From contig JAPFFF010000055.1 in assembly GCA_039105265.1 (NCBI GenBank), forward strand, positions 434,001 through 498,000: a DNA stretch of 64,000 nt, in the 5' to 3' direction. The DNA is from Tritrichomonas musculus (taxonomy: Eukaryota > Parabasalia > Tritrichomonadida > Tritrichomonadidae). The notes under the pieces are model-generated. The model worked only from the letters and a program-made list of their open reading frames with translations. It had not been told where the DNA came from and did not search any database. Below are positions 20,393-30,050 of the stretch, piece after piece. A program made the translations under genes and the position numbers. Numbering within the stretch: the first letter of the stretch is position 1; each line of letters opens with the position of its first letter.

Positions 20393-21144
20393 CAGCTGTT
20401 TCGGAAATAGATTAGAATTTTTTGGAAATAAAATAGTAACCGTTTTATTTTTTTGGAAATTAAATATTTTTTTTTGGAAATAAAATAGGAACGATCATTT
20501 TATATTCAATTTTATCATATTTAAAAACCGAATTAAAAGATAGATTAAAGAAATTTTATGGCGTTTTACACATTATTATGCTAATATATACACGAGTTTT
20601 GTTTTTAACTGTTCAATATGAAACATAGAGTATGTTATTGTGTTTTTAATATGATATTACTAAAATATTGTTTTCATCCAATATTACTCAATAAAGTCTT
20701 CAATTTATTGACAATTATGCATTTTTTATGATTTTTAATATGAAAATTGAAGATAATGTATAATTTGAAAAAACTCTTTCATTAATGAAAAAATCACTTT
20801 ATTTATGATTATTATTGATTATTATATCGAATATGAAAAGAAATTTTCGTTTTGTTTTATCCAGGATATAATTTAAAAAAGATATTATGCAATCGGTGAA
20901 ATATCAAATATAAAGTATCTTTTTAATAACATTAGTCAAAATATATTAAATTGGCAAAAGATTGTTTAGATGTAATTAATATTTGCTTCTGATTTAAATG
21001 TTTTTCAACAACAAAAATATTGGATATTGAAAGCAAAATAATCGTTCACTATTTTATTTCCAAAAATATTTTAGCGGTTTTATAAACCATTCAAATCATG
21101 CTATTTTATTTCCAAAAAATTCTAATCTATTTCCGAAACAGCTG
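20393..21144. mobile_element. 752-bp inverted-repeat element with 44-bp perfect ends
   Basis: The two ends, starting CAGCTGTTTCGG, are identical in inverted orientation for 44 bp. Inside, the phrase TTTGGAAATAAAATAG recurs several times near both ends, like the subterminal arrays of hAT elements. There is no coding capacity. The flanks TCTAAATA and TATATAAA match at only 5 of 8 positions, so a target duplication is not clear. Perfect long ends suggest a fairly young non-autonomous DNA transposon; the superfamily is uncertain, with hAT favoured by the CAG start. Confidence 0.75.
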
Positions 21145-21435
21145 TATATAAAATAAATATTGTTTAAATAGCAATAATCATTTTATCAAAAGAAGATTTT
21201 TTCTATCTATATATATATATATATAATTGTTCAAATTCTTTTATATAAAGATTTGCTAGGGGATTCCATTTTGTAAGGTCATTAAAAATTTATTAAAAAA
21301 GAAGTTGAGATTTATATATGAAATATCTTTTTGAAATAAGGAGAATTTCATTTTATTGATAAATATTTATATCATAATTATAATTGATCCCAACCTGAAT
21401 AACTTTTTATTCGAATATATAATTAAGAAAATATA

Positions 21436-21709
21436 AAATTAATTGGTCAAGATTGAGAAAGTTAAAGAAATATATTTATTGAAGAGCTAGTTGTTACAAA
21501 AAGACAAGTTTATATGTACTTCAATTGGAATTCAAAGCAATTGTCTAAAAAAAATGCTTTCGATGATCAATACACGATGTAATTGGTGCTAATTAAGGAA
21601 AACTACAGATGATTTTCATGCCTTTATATATGAAAAATGCACTGAATAGCAATTGAGTGGAATATTTAAATAAAGCAAACATTTATCTTTACTTCTTTTT
21701 GAGAACATT
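21436..21709. repeat. Duplicated 3' flank of the kinase-Sel1 genes (copy 2)
   Basis: Near-identical to 9176-9448, downstream of the first paralog. The match begins abruptly at AATTGGTCAAGATTGAG (about 21441) and continues into the gene, marking one boundary of the duplicated segment. The DNA immediately to the left (21150-21435) is AT-rich and unrelated to the corresponding position of copy 1. Confidence 0.85.
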
Positions 21710-24700
21710 TTAGATATCAATTCCAAATCCTTCATAAAAAACTGATGTTATTTCTTTGGCTGTTCTTTTGGAATATATTTTATCTTCTTTTCGACCTAAT
21801 TCTTTAGATTTTATGGGTTCCCTCAAAATATTGTACAAGAAATCGATGTTTTTATATTGTTGGTATAGTGTATCATATGATGATCTATTGTTGATAAATT
21901 CACAAATCATTGTATAGATTTTGTTTTTGTTTTTGTTCTCAATTTCAATTTCATTGAGTCGTTGGTCAATCTTTTCGAGGTCATATTCATATGTCTTGAA
22001 TAGTGCAATGCATAATAATGTTAAAGATTCATCAAATCCTTCGTTTGATGATCGGATTAATAATTCAATTGGATCAAATTCTTCTTTAATATGTTCATTG
22101 TAGAAATACATGTGAGCAAGGTTGTACATCGCAATGTTATCGTTCTTTTGGTTGATTGCTTCTTTGAAATATTCATTTGCTAATCCAAGTTTAGGTTCAA
22201 TTTCTTCTCCAATGCCGTTCTTATAAATGATTCCAAGGTTGTTCTTCGAGTATTCGTTATTAAATGATGAAGCTTCTTTATAATATTTGATTGCTTTTAT
22301 CATGTTTCTTTCAAGATATTTGCCTTCATGAAGCAAATATCCCACTGCAAAAGATGCCTGTTTATTGTTTTTAAATGCAGATTGACATAGATAAAAAACA
22401 CCTCTTTTGATATCCTTTTTTATAAACTTGCCGAACAAAAGAAACTCTCCTATAAACAATAGTGCTTCTGGATGATTTTGATTAGCAGCGAGTGAAAAAT
22501 AATTAATCGCTTTGTTTATATCACGTGAAATATATTCTCCTTTAAAATATATTACACCAAGATTAAATTGTGCTCCTGGATCATTTTGATTAGCAGCGAG
22601 TGAAAAATAATGAATCGCTTTGTTTATATCACGTGAAATATATTCTCCTTCAAAATATATTAAACCAAGATTAAATTGTGCTCCTGGATCATTTTGATTA
22701 GCAACGAGTGAAAAATAATGAATCGCTTTGTTTATATCACGTGAAATATATTCTCCTTCAAAATATATTAAACCAAGATTAAATTGTGCTTTTGGAATAT
22801 TTTGATTAGCAGCGAGTGAAAAATAATGAATCGCTTTGTTTATATCACGTGAAATATATTTTCCTTCAAAATATATTAAACCAAGATTAAATTGTGCTTT
22901 TGGATCATTTTGATTAGCAGCGAGTGAATAATAATGAATCGCTTTGTTTATATCACGTGAAATATATTCTCCTCTAGCATATATTACACCAAGATTAAAT
23001 TGTGCTCCTGGATGATTTTGATTAGCAGCGAGTGAATAATAATGAATCGCTTTGTTTATATCACGTGAAATATATTCTCCTCTAGCATATATTACACCAA
23101 GATTAAATTGTGCTCCTTGATGATTTTGATTAGCAGCGAGTGAAAAATAATGAATCGCTTTGTTTATATCACGTGAAATATATTCTCCTCTATCATATAT
23201 TACACCAAGATTAAATTGTGCTTCTGGAATATTTTGATTAGCAGCGAGTGAAAAATAATGAATCGCTTTGTTTATATCACGTGAAATATATTCTCCTCTA
23301 GCATATATTACACCAAGATTAAATTGTGCTCCTGGATCATTTTGATTAGCAGCGAGTGAAAAATAATGAATCGCTTTGTTTATATCACGTGAAATATATT
23401 CTCCTCTAGCATATATTACACCAAGATTAAATTGTGCTTCTGGAATATTTTGATTAGCAGCGAGTGAAAAATAATTAATCGCTTTGTTTATATCACGTGA
23501 AATATATTTTCCTTCAAAATATATTAAACCAAGATTAAATTGTGCTCCTGGATGTTTTTGATTAGCAGCGAGTGAAAAATAATGAATCGCTTTGTTTATA
23601 TCACGTGAAATATATTTTCCTTTAAAATATATTAAACCAAGATTAAATTGTGCTTTTGGATGATTTTGATTAGCAGCGAGTGAAAAATAATGAATCGCTT
23701 TGTTTATATCACGTGAAATATATTCTCCTCTAGCATATATTACACCAAGAATAAATTGTGCTCCTGGAATATTTTGATTAGCAGCGAGTGAAAAATAATG
23801 AATCGCTTTGTTTATATCACGTGAAATATATTCTCCTCTAAAATATATTACACCAAGATTAAATTGTGCTCCTGGATGATTTTGATTAGCAGCGAGTGAA
23901 TAATAATGAATCGCTTTGTTTATATCACGTGAAATATATTCTCCTCTATCATATATTACACCAAGAATAAATTGTGCTCCTGGAATATTTTGATTAGCAG
24001 CGAGTGAAAAATAATGAATCGCTTTGTTTATATCACGTGAAATATATTCTCCTCTATCATATATTACACCAAGATTAAATTGTGCTTTTGGATGATTTTG
24101 ATTAGCAGCGAGTGAATAATAATGAATCGCTTTGTTTATATCACGTGAAATATATTCTCCTCTATCATATATTACACCAAGATTAAATTGTGCTTTTGGA
24201 TCATTTTGATTAGCAGCGAGTGAATAATAATGAATCGCTTTGTTTATATCACGTGAAATATATTCTCCTCTATCATATATTACACCAAGATTAAATTGTG
24301 CTTCTGGATGATTTTGATTAGCAGCGAGTGAAAAATAATGAATCGCTTTGTTTATATCACGTGAAATATATTTTCCTTCAAAATATATTAAACCAAGATT
24401 ATATTGTGCTTCTGGAATATTTTGATTAGCAGCGAGTGAAAAATAATGAATCGCTTTGTTTATATCACGTGAAATATATTTTCCTTTAAAATATATTAAA
24501 CCAAGATTAAATTGTGCTTTTGGATGATTTTGATTAGCAGCGAGTGAAAAATAATGAATCGCTTTGTTTATATCACGTGAAATATATTCTCCTTTAAAAT
24601 ACATTACACCAAGATTAAATAGTTCTTCTGGATCATTTTGATTAGCAACCTGTAGATTTTTAAAAATAGAGATTAGTTGATTTATATCACACCTTTTTGC

Positions 24701-25939
24701 TGGATCTTTGAAAAAGCATTTCTCAAATATTCTTTTGGTTTCAGAATCGTTTGAAAGTCTGCTTAAATCATAGATTATTTCAGTATCTGAATTTTCTTGA
24801 TCGATTTTTGTTTTTGGAAATTCATCAAACAAAATGAAATGCATTATGTATCCTAATGAAAAGATGTCTGTTTTATCTGTCAAATTGTCTCCTGATTCTG
24901 CTTCTGGAGCTCGAATTTGAGCAAAATCACGACTCTGGTTATCGTTCCATTCAATTACTTTATCAAAATCGATTAAAATTGCATCTTTATTAGAATTAAT
25001 GATGATGTTATCGGCATGTAAATCACGGCATATCAGTCCTTTCTCGTGAATGGACTGAACCGTATGTAAAATCTCCAAAATCATATCGTATCTCTGTTTA
25101 TTGGTCAGTGTTTTTGTATTATATTCACGCAATGTTTCACCTTCAACATATTCTAGAAGAAGACATTTTTTTTTACTCTTCTCAATGTATCCAAAATATT
25201 TAACAATGTACGGCCCTTGAATTCTCAAATAATTTGATCGTTCTCGTTCAATCAATTGATTGTTTTGATTATCGTCATATGGGATTTTTAATGCGAAAAT
25301 TTCTTCTGTTCTTATATAATATACTAAATCAACAATCGCCGAACTACCTGATCCAATGTTCCTCAATTCGATGAAACTGTCTTTCGATTTAATTTCTTCT
25401 TCTTCTTCAAGGAAATTGTTCTTTGTTTTGTCATCCCTTTTATTTCTATCTCTTGATTTTTGGTAACTTTTCTTGATTAAAAAGCCGCTTAATATTTTGA
25501 CAATTGTCATCCAAAACTGTTTTTGTTTCGAATTTGTAATCAAAAAGTTTGCTGAAAATTTGTTAATTTCACAATCAAATATTTTATCATTCAATTCTGG
25601 TCTTGAATTTGAGTCATTTTTTAAATAATATATCTCAAATTTATGATTTAACAAGAAATCTTCTAGAATTGAGGTGTCTGATTCATTTGTTATCTGGATA
25701 ATAATAAACTTGTAATCAAAACAAGCAAAAATGTATTCGCTGCCATTCGTTTCTGAATATTTCTCAATTACGATGATCGTTGATTCTTTCGTGTATTGTG
25801 TCATTTCATTAATAAGTTTATTAACATCTAAATAAAAACGATAAACAAATCTATCAAAGATTTCCTTCAAATATTTGTTATTAATTGAAATGGGCCATTT
25901 CTTAGGTTGAGTGATAAGGCTAGACAGAGTTTTTTGCAT
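21710..25939 (-). CDS. Protein kinase with a 20-unit near-identical Sel1 repeat array (copy 2)
   Basis: A 1409-residue paralog of the gene at 9449, with the same order: unknown N-terminal domain, kinase (about 195-435; GSGSSA, FALKIP, CRDLHADN, DFD, RAPE), 20 Sel1 repeats of 36 residues (about 438-1158), diverged Sel1 repeats and helical C terminus. The last 230 residues are almost identical to copy 1, whereas the N-terminal domain and the stretch after DFD (IEWNDNQSRD versus INENDQQTFD) differ. The start at 25939 (MQKTLSS) is the first ATG and aligns with copy 1. All catalytic residues are present except DFG, which reads DFD. It probably acts as a cytosolic signalling kinase on a repeat scaffold; substrates are unknown. 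Confidence 0.9.
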   Translation of the reverse strand: MQKTLSSLITQPKKWPISINNKYLKEIFDRFVYRFYLDVNKLINEMTQYTKESTIIVIEKYSETNGSEYIFACFDYKFIIIQITNESDTSILEDFLLNHKFEIYYLKNDSNSRPELNDKIFDCEINKFSANFLITNSKQKQFWMTIVKILSGFLIKKSYQKSRDRNKRDDKTKNNFLEEEEEIKSKDSFIELRNIGSGSSAIVDLVYYIRTEEIFALKIPYDDNQNNQLIERERSNYLRIQGPYIVKYFGYIEKSKKKCLLLEYVEGETLREYNTKTLTNKQRYDMILEILHTVQSIHEKGLICRDLHADNIIINSNKDAILIDFDKVIEWNDNQSRDFAQIRAPEAESGDNLTDKTDIFSLGYIMHFILFDEFPKTKIDQENSDTEIIYDLSRLSNDSETKRIFEKCFFKDPAKRCDINQLISIFKNLQVANQNDPEELFNLGVMYFKGEYISRDINKAIHYFSLAANQNHPKAQFNLGLIYFKGKYISRDINKAIHYFSLAANQNIPEAQYNLGLIYFEGKYISRDINKAIHYFSLAANQNHPEAQFNLGVIYDRGEYISRDINKAIHYYSLAANQNDPKAQFNLGVIYDRGEYISRDINKAIHYYSLAANQNHPKAQFNLGVIYDRGEYISRDINKAIHYFSLAANQNIPGAQFILGVIYDRGEYISRDINKAIHYYSLAANQNHPGAQFNLGVIYFRGEYISRDINKAIHYFSLAANQNIPGAQFILGVIYARGEYISRDINKAIHYFSLAANQNHPKAQFNLGLIYFKGKYISRDINKAIHYFSLAANQKHPGAQFNLGLIYFEGKYISRDINKAINYFSLAANQNIPEAQFNLGVIYARGEYISRDINKAIHYFSLAANQNDPGAQFNLGVIYARGEYISRDINKAIHYFSLAANQNIPEAQFNLGVIYDRGEYISRDINKAIHYFSLAANQNHQGAQFNLGVIYARGEYISRDINKAIHYYSLAANQNHPGAQFNLGVIYARGEYISRDINKAIHYYSLAANQNDPKAQFNLGLIYFEGKYISRDINKAIHYFSLAANQNIPKAQFNLGLIYFEGEYISRDINKAIHYFSLVANQNDPGAQFNLGLIYFEGEYISRDINKAIHYFSLAANQNDPGAQFNLGVIYFKGEYISRDINKAINYFSLAANQNHPEALLFIGEFLLFGKFIKKDIKRGVFYLCQSAFKNNKQASFAVGYLLHEGKYLERNMIKAIKYYKEASSFNNEYSKNNLGIIYKNGIGEEIEPKLGLANEYFKEAINQKNDNIAMYNLAHMYFYNEHIKEEFDPIELLIRSSNEGFDESLTLLCIALFKTYEYDLEKIDQRLNEIEIENKNKNKIYTMICEFINNRSSYDTLYQQYKNIDFLYNILREPIKSKELGRKEDKIYSKRTAKEITSVFYEGFGIDI
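22460..24617 (-). repeat. Tandem array of 20 x 108-bp coding repeats
   Basis: Twenty head-to-tail units have the same invariant core as copy 1. Here the residue after ANQN is H 9 times, I 6 and D 5, never Y, whereas copy 1 has Y and never H. Some units carry unique changes (an ILG start in two units, one SLVANQN, one ANQKHP). The array thus turned over separately after the gene duplication. Confidence 0.95.
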
Positions 25940-26420
25940 ATTTCTGCTCTTGAGTTATAAAAATTTAAAATTGAGAAGATATTTGGCCGATTTTTATATT
26001 CATTTGCCCAAATAACTTTTATCAAAATTTTCAAACTTTAAATGCTTTTGAGCTATATATATTAAATTATATTCACATAAAATTTGAAATATATATTAAT
26101 TATTTGATTATAAAGTATATAATATGATTGATTTATAAAAATATAATCTTTTTTGATAATTATTCGATAAATTTGCAATACATGGACAATGTATATTTAT
26201 ATCCTCATGGAAATATGGCTAAATATAGAAGAATCAGTAATCAAAAAAAAACTCTTCAATCTCATCAAAATGTTTTTTACAAAAATTCACGAAATGGTCA
26301 TTCTATTTATATATGGGTGGCATATCTATTATCAAATATTCTATATTCATGCAGTTAGTCTAAGAATAGTTATTAAATAAAATAAATTCTGTCAAAAATT
26401 CACGAAATGGTCATTCTATT
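25940..26420. repeat. Duplicated 5' flank of kinase-Sel1 copy 2 (empty site)
   Basis: Non-coding DNA matching 14231-14436 and, after a 1.8-kb gap, 16246-16400 upstream of copy 1 (shared AAATATGGCT...ATATAGAAGAATCA, then TCATTCTATTTAT-like sequence). A phrase CAAAAATTCACGAAATGGTC occurs twice, at about 26279 and 26394. Short open frames here are not genes, since the region aligns to non-coding flank of the paralog. Confidence 0.75.
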
Positions 26421-26427
26421 TATTTAT

Positions 26428-27723
26428 TTAAAGTAAAGTTCCGTATAATTCAAACGAATCGAGAGTTAAATAATGAGATCCTGCCCAAGTTGGCCCTGTC
26501 TGTTTCAATCTGATGAATCTGTATTCTTTATTTCCTTCGTTATCAATTTTGAATGTAGTTGAAAGGTAGCTTCCATTCAACAACGGGCAATTTCGTTGTT
26601 CATCAATTCGTTCCCATTCATCGTTATCGTTGGATGCCTCAATAACCCAACTTTTTGGATGGTGAGCGTTTTTTGAGTAGTGGTAATAAGAACGAATTGA
26701 GTAATTCAATGGAATCACACGATGTTCTTTGAAATCAAAACAAATCCATGAATTTTGAATGTTCTCTGATTGGAAAACTTTGTCAACATCATCAAAAGCA
26801 GTAGCATTTGATGGAAGGTCGCTTCCGTATTTTGATGAAGAAGTAACTGAAATCTCATCTTCAATGTTTCCTTTCGTTTTAACTGAAAGATAATTGATGA
26901 TTCCTTTGAAATCTTGATTCGCATACAAAAAGTCATGCCTCAAATAACGGTTAACGGTTTCATTCATTTTTTCTGAGGTTTTGAATGTTTGTTGTGAAAG
27001 TCGGTCTGATATTTTTGCCCAGATTTTGTTTGTTAGATCATTTATATCATAAATTCCAATGAATTCTTTCATTTTCAATGAAGTGACATTCAAAAAGTCG
27101 ATGTATTCATAGAAATGTGAAAATGTCGAATCATTGACGTATAGTTTGTTGACAAATGAAATAAGCTGGTCTTCTGATTCCAGCTGAAGAGTTGGGCTTT
27201 CAATGATCTTTTCGAGTGTGTCAATGTTTAACTTCATTAGTTCTTTTTCTTGTTTTTCTGTTATTTCAAAAAAGTGCGTGGAAATGAATTCAATTTCTTC
27301 TTGAATTTGGTTTGAATACATAACTGAACTTTTTTCGTGTTTTTGAATACGATCAAATACATTATCAAGAGTGATGGCTGCTTCAACGGTTTTGTCATGG
27401 ACTTCAATCCATTTATTCCCAAGAATTTCTATGACTTCTCGGATAAAGGGAATCTCTTTTTCTAATATGTGGTTTTCTTCGAAATTTATGAGATTAAGTA
27501 TGTGCGAAAAATCGCCTGGATGATTGGTTGTTATGGTTAATTCATCAATTGTGGGATCATTGATGTAAAGTTTACTAAGTTTTGGTGATAAGATTAAAGC
27601 TGAAATTTGACTGGTTGGAAATTCTTTGCCATTGACTCGAAATATGAAATTTTTGTCATACGATTGTAAAGGGAGACCTAAAATGCTTGATGTTGTAAGG
27701 TTAATAAAACTCTTTTCACACAT
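26428..27723 (-). CDS. BTB-like/discoidin (F5/8 type C) domain protein
   Basis: A 431-residue protein. The N-terminal part (about 20-105) resembles a BTB/POZ fold (FRVNGKEFPTSQISALILSPKL...), followed by a helical BACK-like linker. The C-terminal 150 residues form a discoidin domain: NSWICFDFKEHRVIPLNYSI, PKSWVIEASND, FRFIRLKQTGPTWAG-like core (here YRFIRLKQTGPTWAG) and LTLDSFELYGTL. Such proteins are abundant in trichomonads; BTB domains mediate dimerisation or cullin-3 contact and discoidin domains bind carbohydrate or lipid, but the cellular role here is unknown. A TCATTT initiator lies just upstream. A shorter relative is at 47069. Confidence 0.8.
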   Translation of the reverse strand: MCEKSFINLTTSSILGLPLQSYDKNFIFRVNGKEFPTSQISALILSPKLSKLYINDPTIDELTITTNHPGDFSHILNLINFEENHILEKEIPFIREVIEILGNKWIEVHDKTVEAAITLDNVFDRIQKHEKSSVMYSNQIQEEIEFISTHFFEITEKQEKELMKLNIDTLEKIIESPTLQLESEDQLISFVNKLYVNDSTFSHFYEYIDFLNVTSLKMKEFIGIYDINDLTNKIWAKISDRLSQQTFKTSEKMNETVNRYLRHDFLYANQDFKGIINYLSVKTKGNIEDEISVTSSSKYGSDLPSNATAFDDVDKVFQSENIQNSWICFDFKEHRVIPLNYSIRSYYHYSKNAHHPKSWVIEASNDNDEWERIDEQRNCPLLNGSYLSTTFKIDNEGNKEYRFIRLKQTGPTWAGSHYLTLDSFELYGTLL

Positions 27724-27735
27724 AAAACTAAAAAA

Positions 27736-27741
27736 AAATGA
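27736..27741 (-). promoter_or_regulatory. Inr-type initiator (TCATTT)
   Basis: On the minus strand TCATTT places the predicted +1 A at 27739, 16 nt before the ATG of the BTB-discoidin gene. This matches the trichomonad Inr consensus TCA(Y)(T/A) and its usual spacing to the start codon. Confidence 0.6.
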
Positions 27742-28109
27742 AATATTTGTTTCATTTCAAATTGAGAGCCAAATTGAAATAACGTAATTTTTTATGTTTT
27801 TAATTGAAATATCTTTTAAAAATACGGTTTAAATTAGTTTATTATTAAATATTTATATTATAATTATAATATATAATGTATATAATATAAAATTAACCAA
27901 TTTTTTAATTTTATTTTCAATAAATATTCAAATAATATTCATATTTTCTCAAAATAAAAAACTTTATCATAGCAAGCACAATCATCATAACTAGACTGAA
28001 TAGAGATACAAAAAAAAATTTAATGTATAAAGATAAGTTATTGAAATGCATATATGAGCACAGTGCTCGTATAATGTTTCATACTATATTTGACCAAATA
28101 TTAAAAATT

Positions 28110-28117
28110 AAAAAAAA
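28110..28117 (-). terminator. Pol III terminator of the tRNA-Leu gene
   Basis: Eight consecutive T on the minus strand begin 3 nt beyond the discriminator base, the standard RNA polymerase III stop. Confidence 0.8.
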
Positions 28118-28120
28118 TAT

Positions 28121-28202
28121 TGGTACCTGTGGGGTTCGAACCCACGCACCTCTCGGTATTGGGGCTTAAATCCAACGCCTTAGACCACTCGGCCAAAGTA
28201 CC
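28121..28202 (-). tRNA. tRNA-Leu (anticodon UAA)
   Basis: The minus strand folds as a type II tRNA of 82 nt: 7-bp acceptor (GGTACTT with AGGTACC), D arm, anticodon loop TTTAAGC with anticodon TAA, a variable arm (ACC-GAGA-GGT), T stem GTGGG/CCCAC with loop TTCGAAC, and discriminator A. Box A (TGGCCGAGTGG) and box B (GGTTCGAACCC) are intact. The long variable arm, UAA anticodon and discriminator A identify leucine. The base pair closing the anticodon loop is an A-C mismatch. No intron is present. Confidence 0.95.
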
Positions 28203-28412
28203 TCTGATAGCTTTCAAATTATTGTTAATATTTGTTATTAAATTTTTTACATTCTTGTTTTGATTCGTAATATTTAATATCTATAACAAAATAATATACA
28301 AAAACAGAATACTTATGAAAAGTTTATATGTCTTTTCAATTAAAAAAATCTTTAATGATTTATAAAAAAATGATAATAATATAAATAAATCATATAATTT
28401 GGTATAATCTTT

Positions 28413-30050
28413 TCATATCTTAAATGAATGGAATTTCTTCATGTTATTTCTTCCTTTTGGAGTAAACTCACTTTCATAAAATTTTGTAATTTCCACGTCA
28501 TTTGATCCAGGGAAGCAAACTTTTTCAGCTATCATCCTATTAATTATCATTTCGAATGTAGGTCTTTCTTTTGGATCTCTTTTAAGACCATCTCTGATTA
28601 TATTTTGGAGTCCCAAATGTACATCCCTATCGAAATTCGGCTCAAATCCATTTTTAACCACTTTCATAATTTCGTCTCCGTTTTTATCGGCGAAAGGGAC
28701 CTTTTTCGTAGTCAGTTCCAAAAGCATCATTGCGAATGAGTAAACGTCTGCCTTTGAATCGTAGCATTCTTCGAGTGAGAAGACCTCAGGAGCCATATAA
28801 TTATAAGTACCGACCTTTAATTTTTTATTAAATTCATAAATATCGGGGCTAGAAAAGCCGAAATCGATAATTTTAGGCTCATTTCCTTCCATCATTATAT
28901 TTGACGGTTTTAAGTCAAGATGAAGGATTTTTTGGGAATGAATAAAATTCATCCCTTTTGCAATTTTGAAGGCCACTTTTGTTCTCTCTTCAGGTGAAAG
29001 AATATCAACTATATAAAGTCTGTCAAACAAAGAATATTGGTAATACTTAAACACAAGCCAAACAGAGTTGTCAATATTTGACATACTGTAGCCGATGAAG
29101 TCAGCAATATATTTGTGCTCCAGTTGTGTCAAATAACCGATTTCTCTTCTGAGGAAGACTAACTGAATGTCACAGTTTTGTACATATGAAGTCAATTCTT
29201 TAATGGCGACGATTTCATTCATTTTGAAATACAATGCCTGAAAAATTTTACATGTTGATCCACTTTTTGAATCATGCATAATGGGTTCTGAAAAATTTGA
29301 ACGGTTTAATTCAAATTTTTTGAATGGTGAAAATAAATCTTTCAATCTTCGATTAATGGCTTCTTTCGTGTAGGTTTCATCTAGTTTCAGCTCACTTTTG
29401 AACAGATTGATATCTTCAAGTTGTCGCTCAAAAGGACTGGTTCCATCTGGATAGATGTATCGCTTTAAAAAAAGTTCCAGTTCACGATAATCAAAGACGA
29501 TATCGTCGATATTTTGTTGGTATTTTTCAACTTCATCAAATCCGAACAATTTCATTGATAGATAAAGTTTGTCCATCAAAGAGTTAAGGTTTGTTGTAAC
29601 CTTAGTGACAGAAAAATAATTTTCAGAAGGGTTGTCCAAATATGCATTCAATCTTTCTTTGATGAAATTATTTTTTTGTTCACAAATTAATTTACGAAGA
29701 TCGTTGATAACGAGTCGATAATCCAAAATCTTTCCAATTTCGTTTGTATTCAAAGATTGCTTGCCAGAAAACTTTGACATGAAGAGGTACTTGTAGTGGT
29801 TTATAATTGGTCGGATTCTCAGAAATTCGAAGCGATACTGGTCAGCTCTTTCAATGAATTTCATGATCATTTTAAAAGTGTCCAAGCATTGATATACGAT
29901 GTTGCTCTTGATCGAATTCGACTTGTAGAAATCAAGAACTAAGTCGCTCTTCGGTTGATCCAAAGGAAAGATGATTTTGTTCGTCATCATGAATTCAATC
30001 ACTTCATCAAAACTGAATCTTGCTTCAGGTTTCTGTTCCCAACAAATTTT
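28413..30050 (-). CDS. Protein kinase (TKL-like), active-looking C-terminal half of a tandem-kinase gene
   Basis: From the frameshift near 30050 the frame reads WEQKPEARFSFDEVIEF, the end of the first kinase domain. A helical region of about 220 residues follows, then a kinase domain with AIKEL lysine, HLDLKPSNIMM catalytic loop, IDFGFSSP, MAPE and RDPKERPTFEMII. All catalytic residues are present, so this kinase is probably active. A frame from GTG at 30002 would give 529 residues, but there is no ATG until FMMTNK; the homology shows it is the continuation of the gene at 30025-31326. The C terminus is short and basic. Confidence 0.85.
   Translation of the reverse strand, partial: KICWEQKPEARFSFDEVIEFMMTNKIIFPLDQPKSDLVLDFYKSNSIKSNIVYQCLDTFKMIMKFIERADQYRFEFLRIRPIINHYKYLFMSKFSGKQSLNTNEIGKILDYRLVINDLRKLICEQKNNFIKERLNAYLDNPSENYFSVTKVTTNLNSLMDKLYLSMKLFGFDEVEKYQQNIDDIVFDYRELELFLKRYIYPDGTSPFERQLEDINLFKSELKLDETYTKEAINRRLKDLFSPFKKFELNRSNFSEPIMHDSKSGSTCKIFQALYFKMNEIVAIKELTSYVQNCDIQLVFLRREIGYLTQLEHKYIADFIGYSMSNIDNSVWLVFKYYQYSLFDRLYIVDILSPEERTKVAFKIAKGMNFIHSQKILHLDLKPSNIMMEGNEPKIIDFGFSSPDIYEFNKKLKVGTYNYMAPEVFSLEECYDSKADVYSFAMMLLELTTKKVPFADKNGDEIMKVVKNGFEPNFDRDVHLGLQNIIRDGLKRDPKERPTFEMIINRMIAEKVCFPGSNDVEITKFYESEFTPKGRNNMKKFHSFKI

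Noticed and set aside
20292-20483. 63-residue open frame
   Set aside because: It overlaps the inverted repeat end of the element at 20393 and has no protein-like pattern.
26128-26380. Overlapping 60-76-residue open frames
   Set aside because: The region aligns with the non-coding upstream flank of the paralogous gene and is not conserved as protein.
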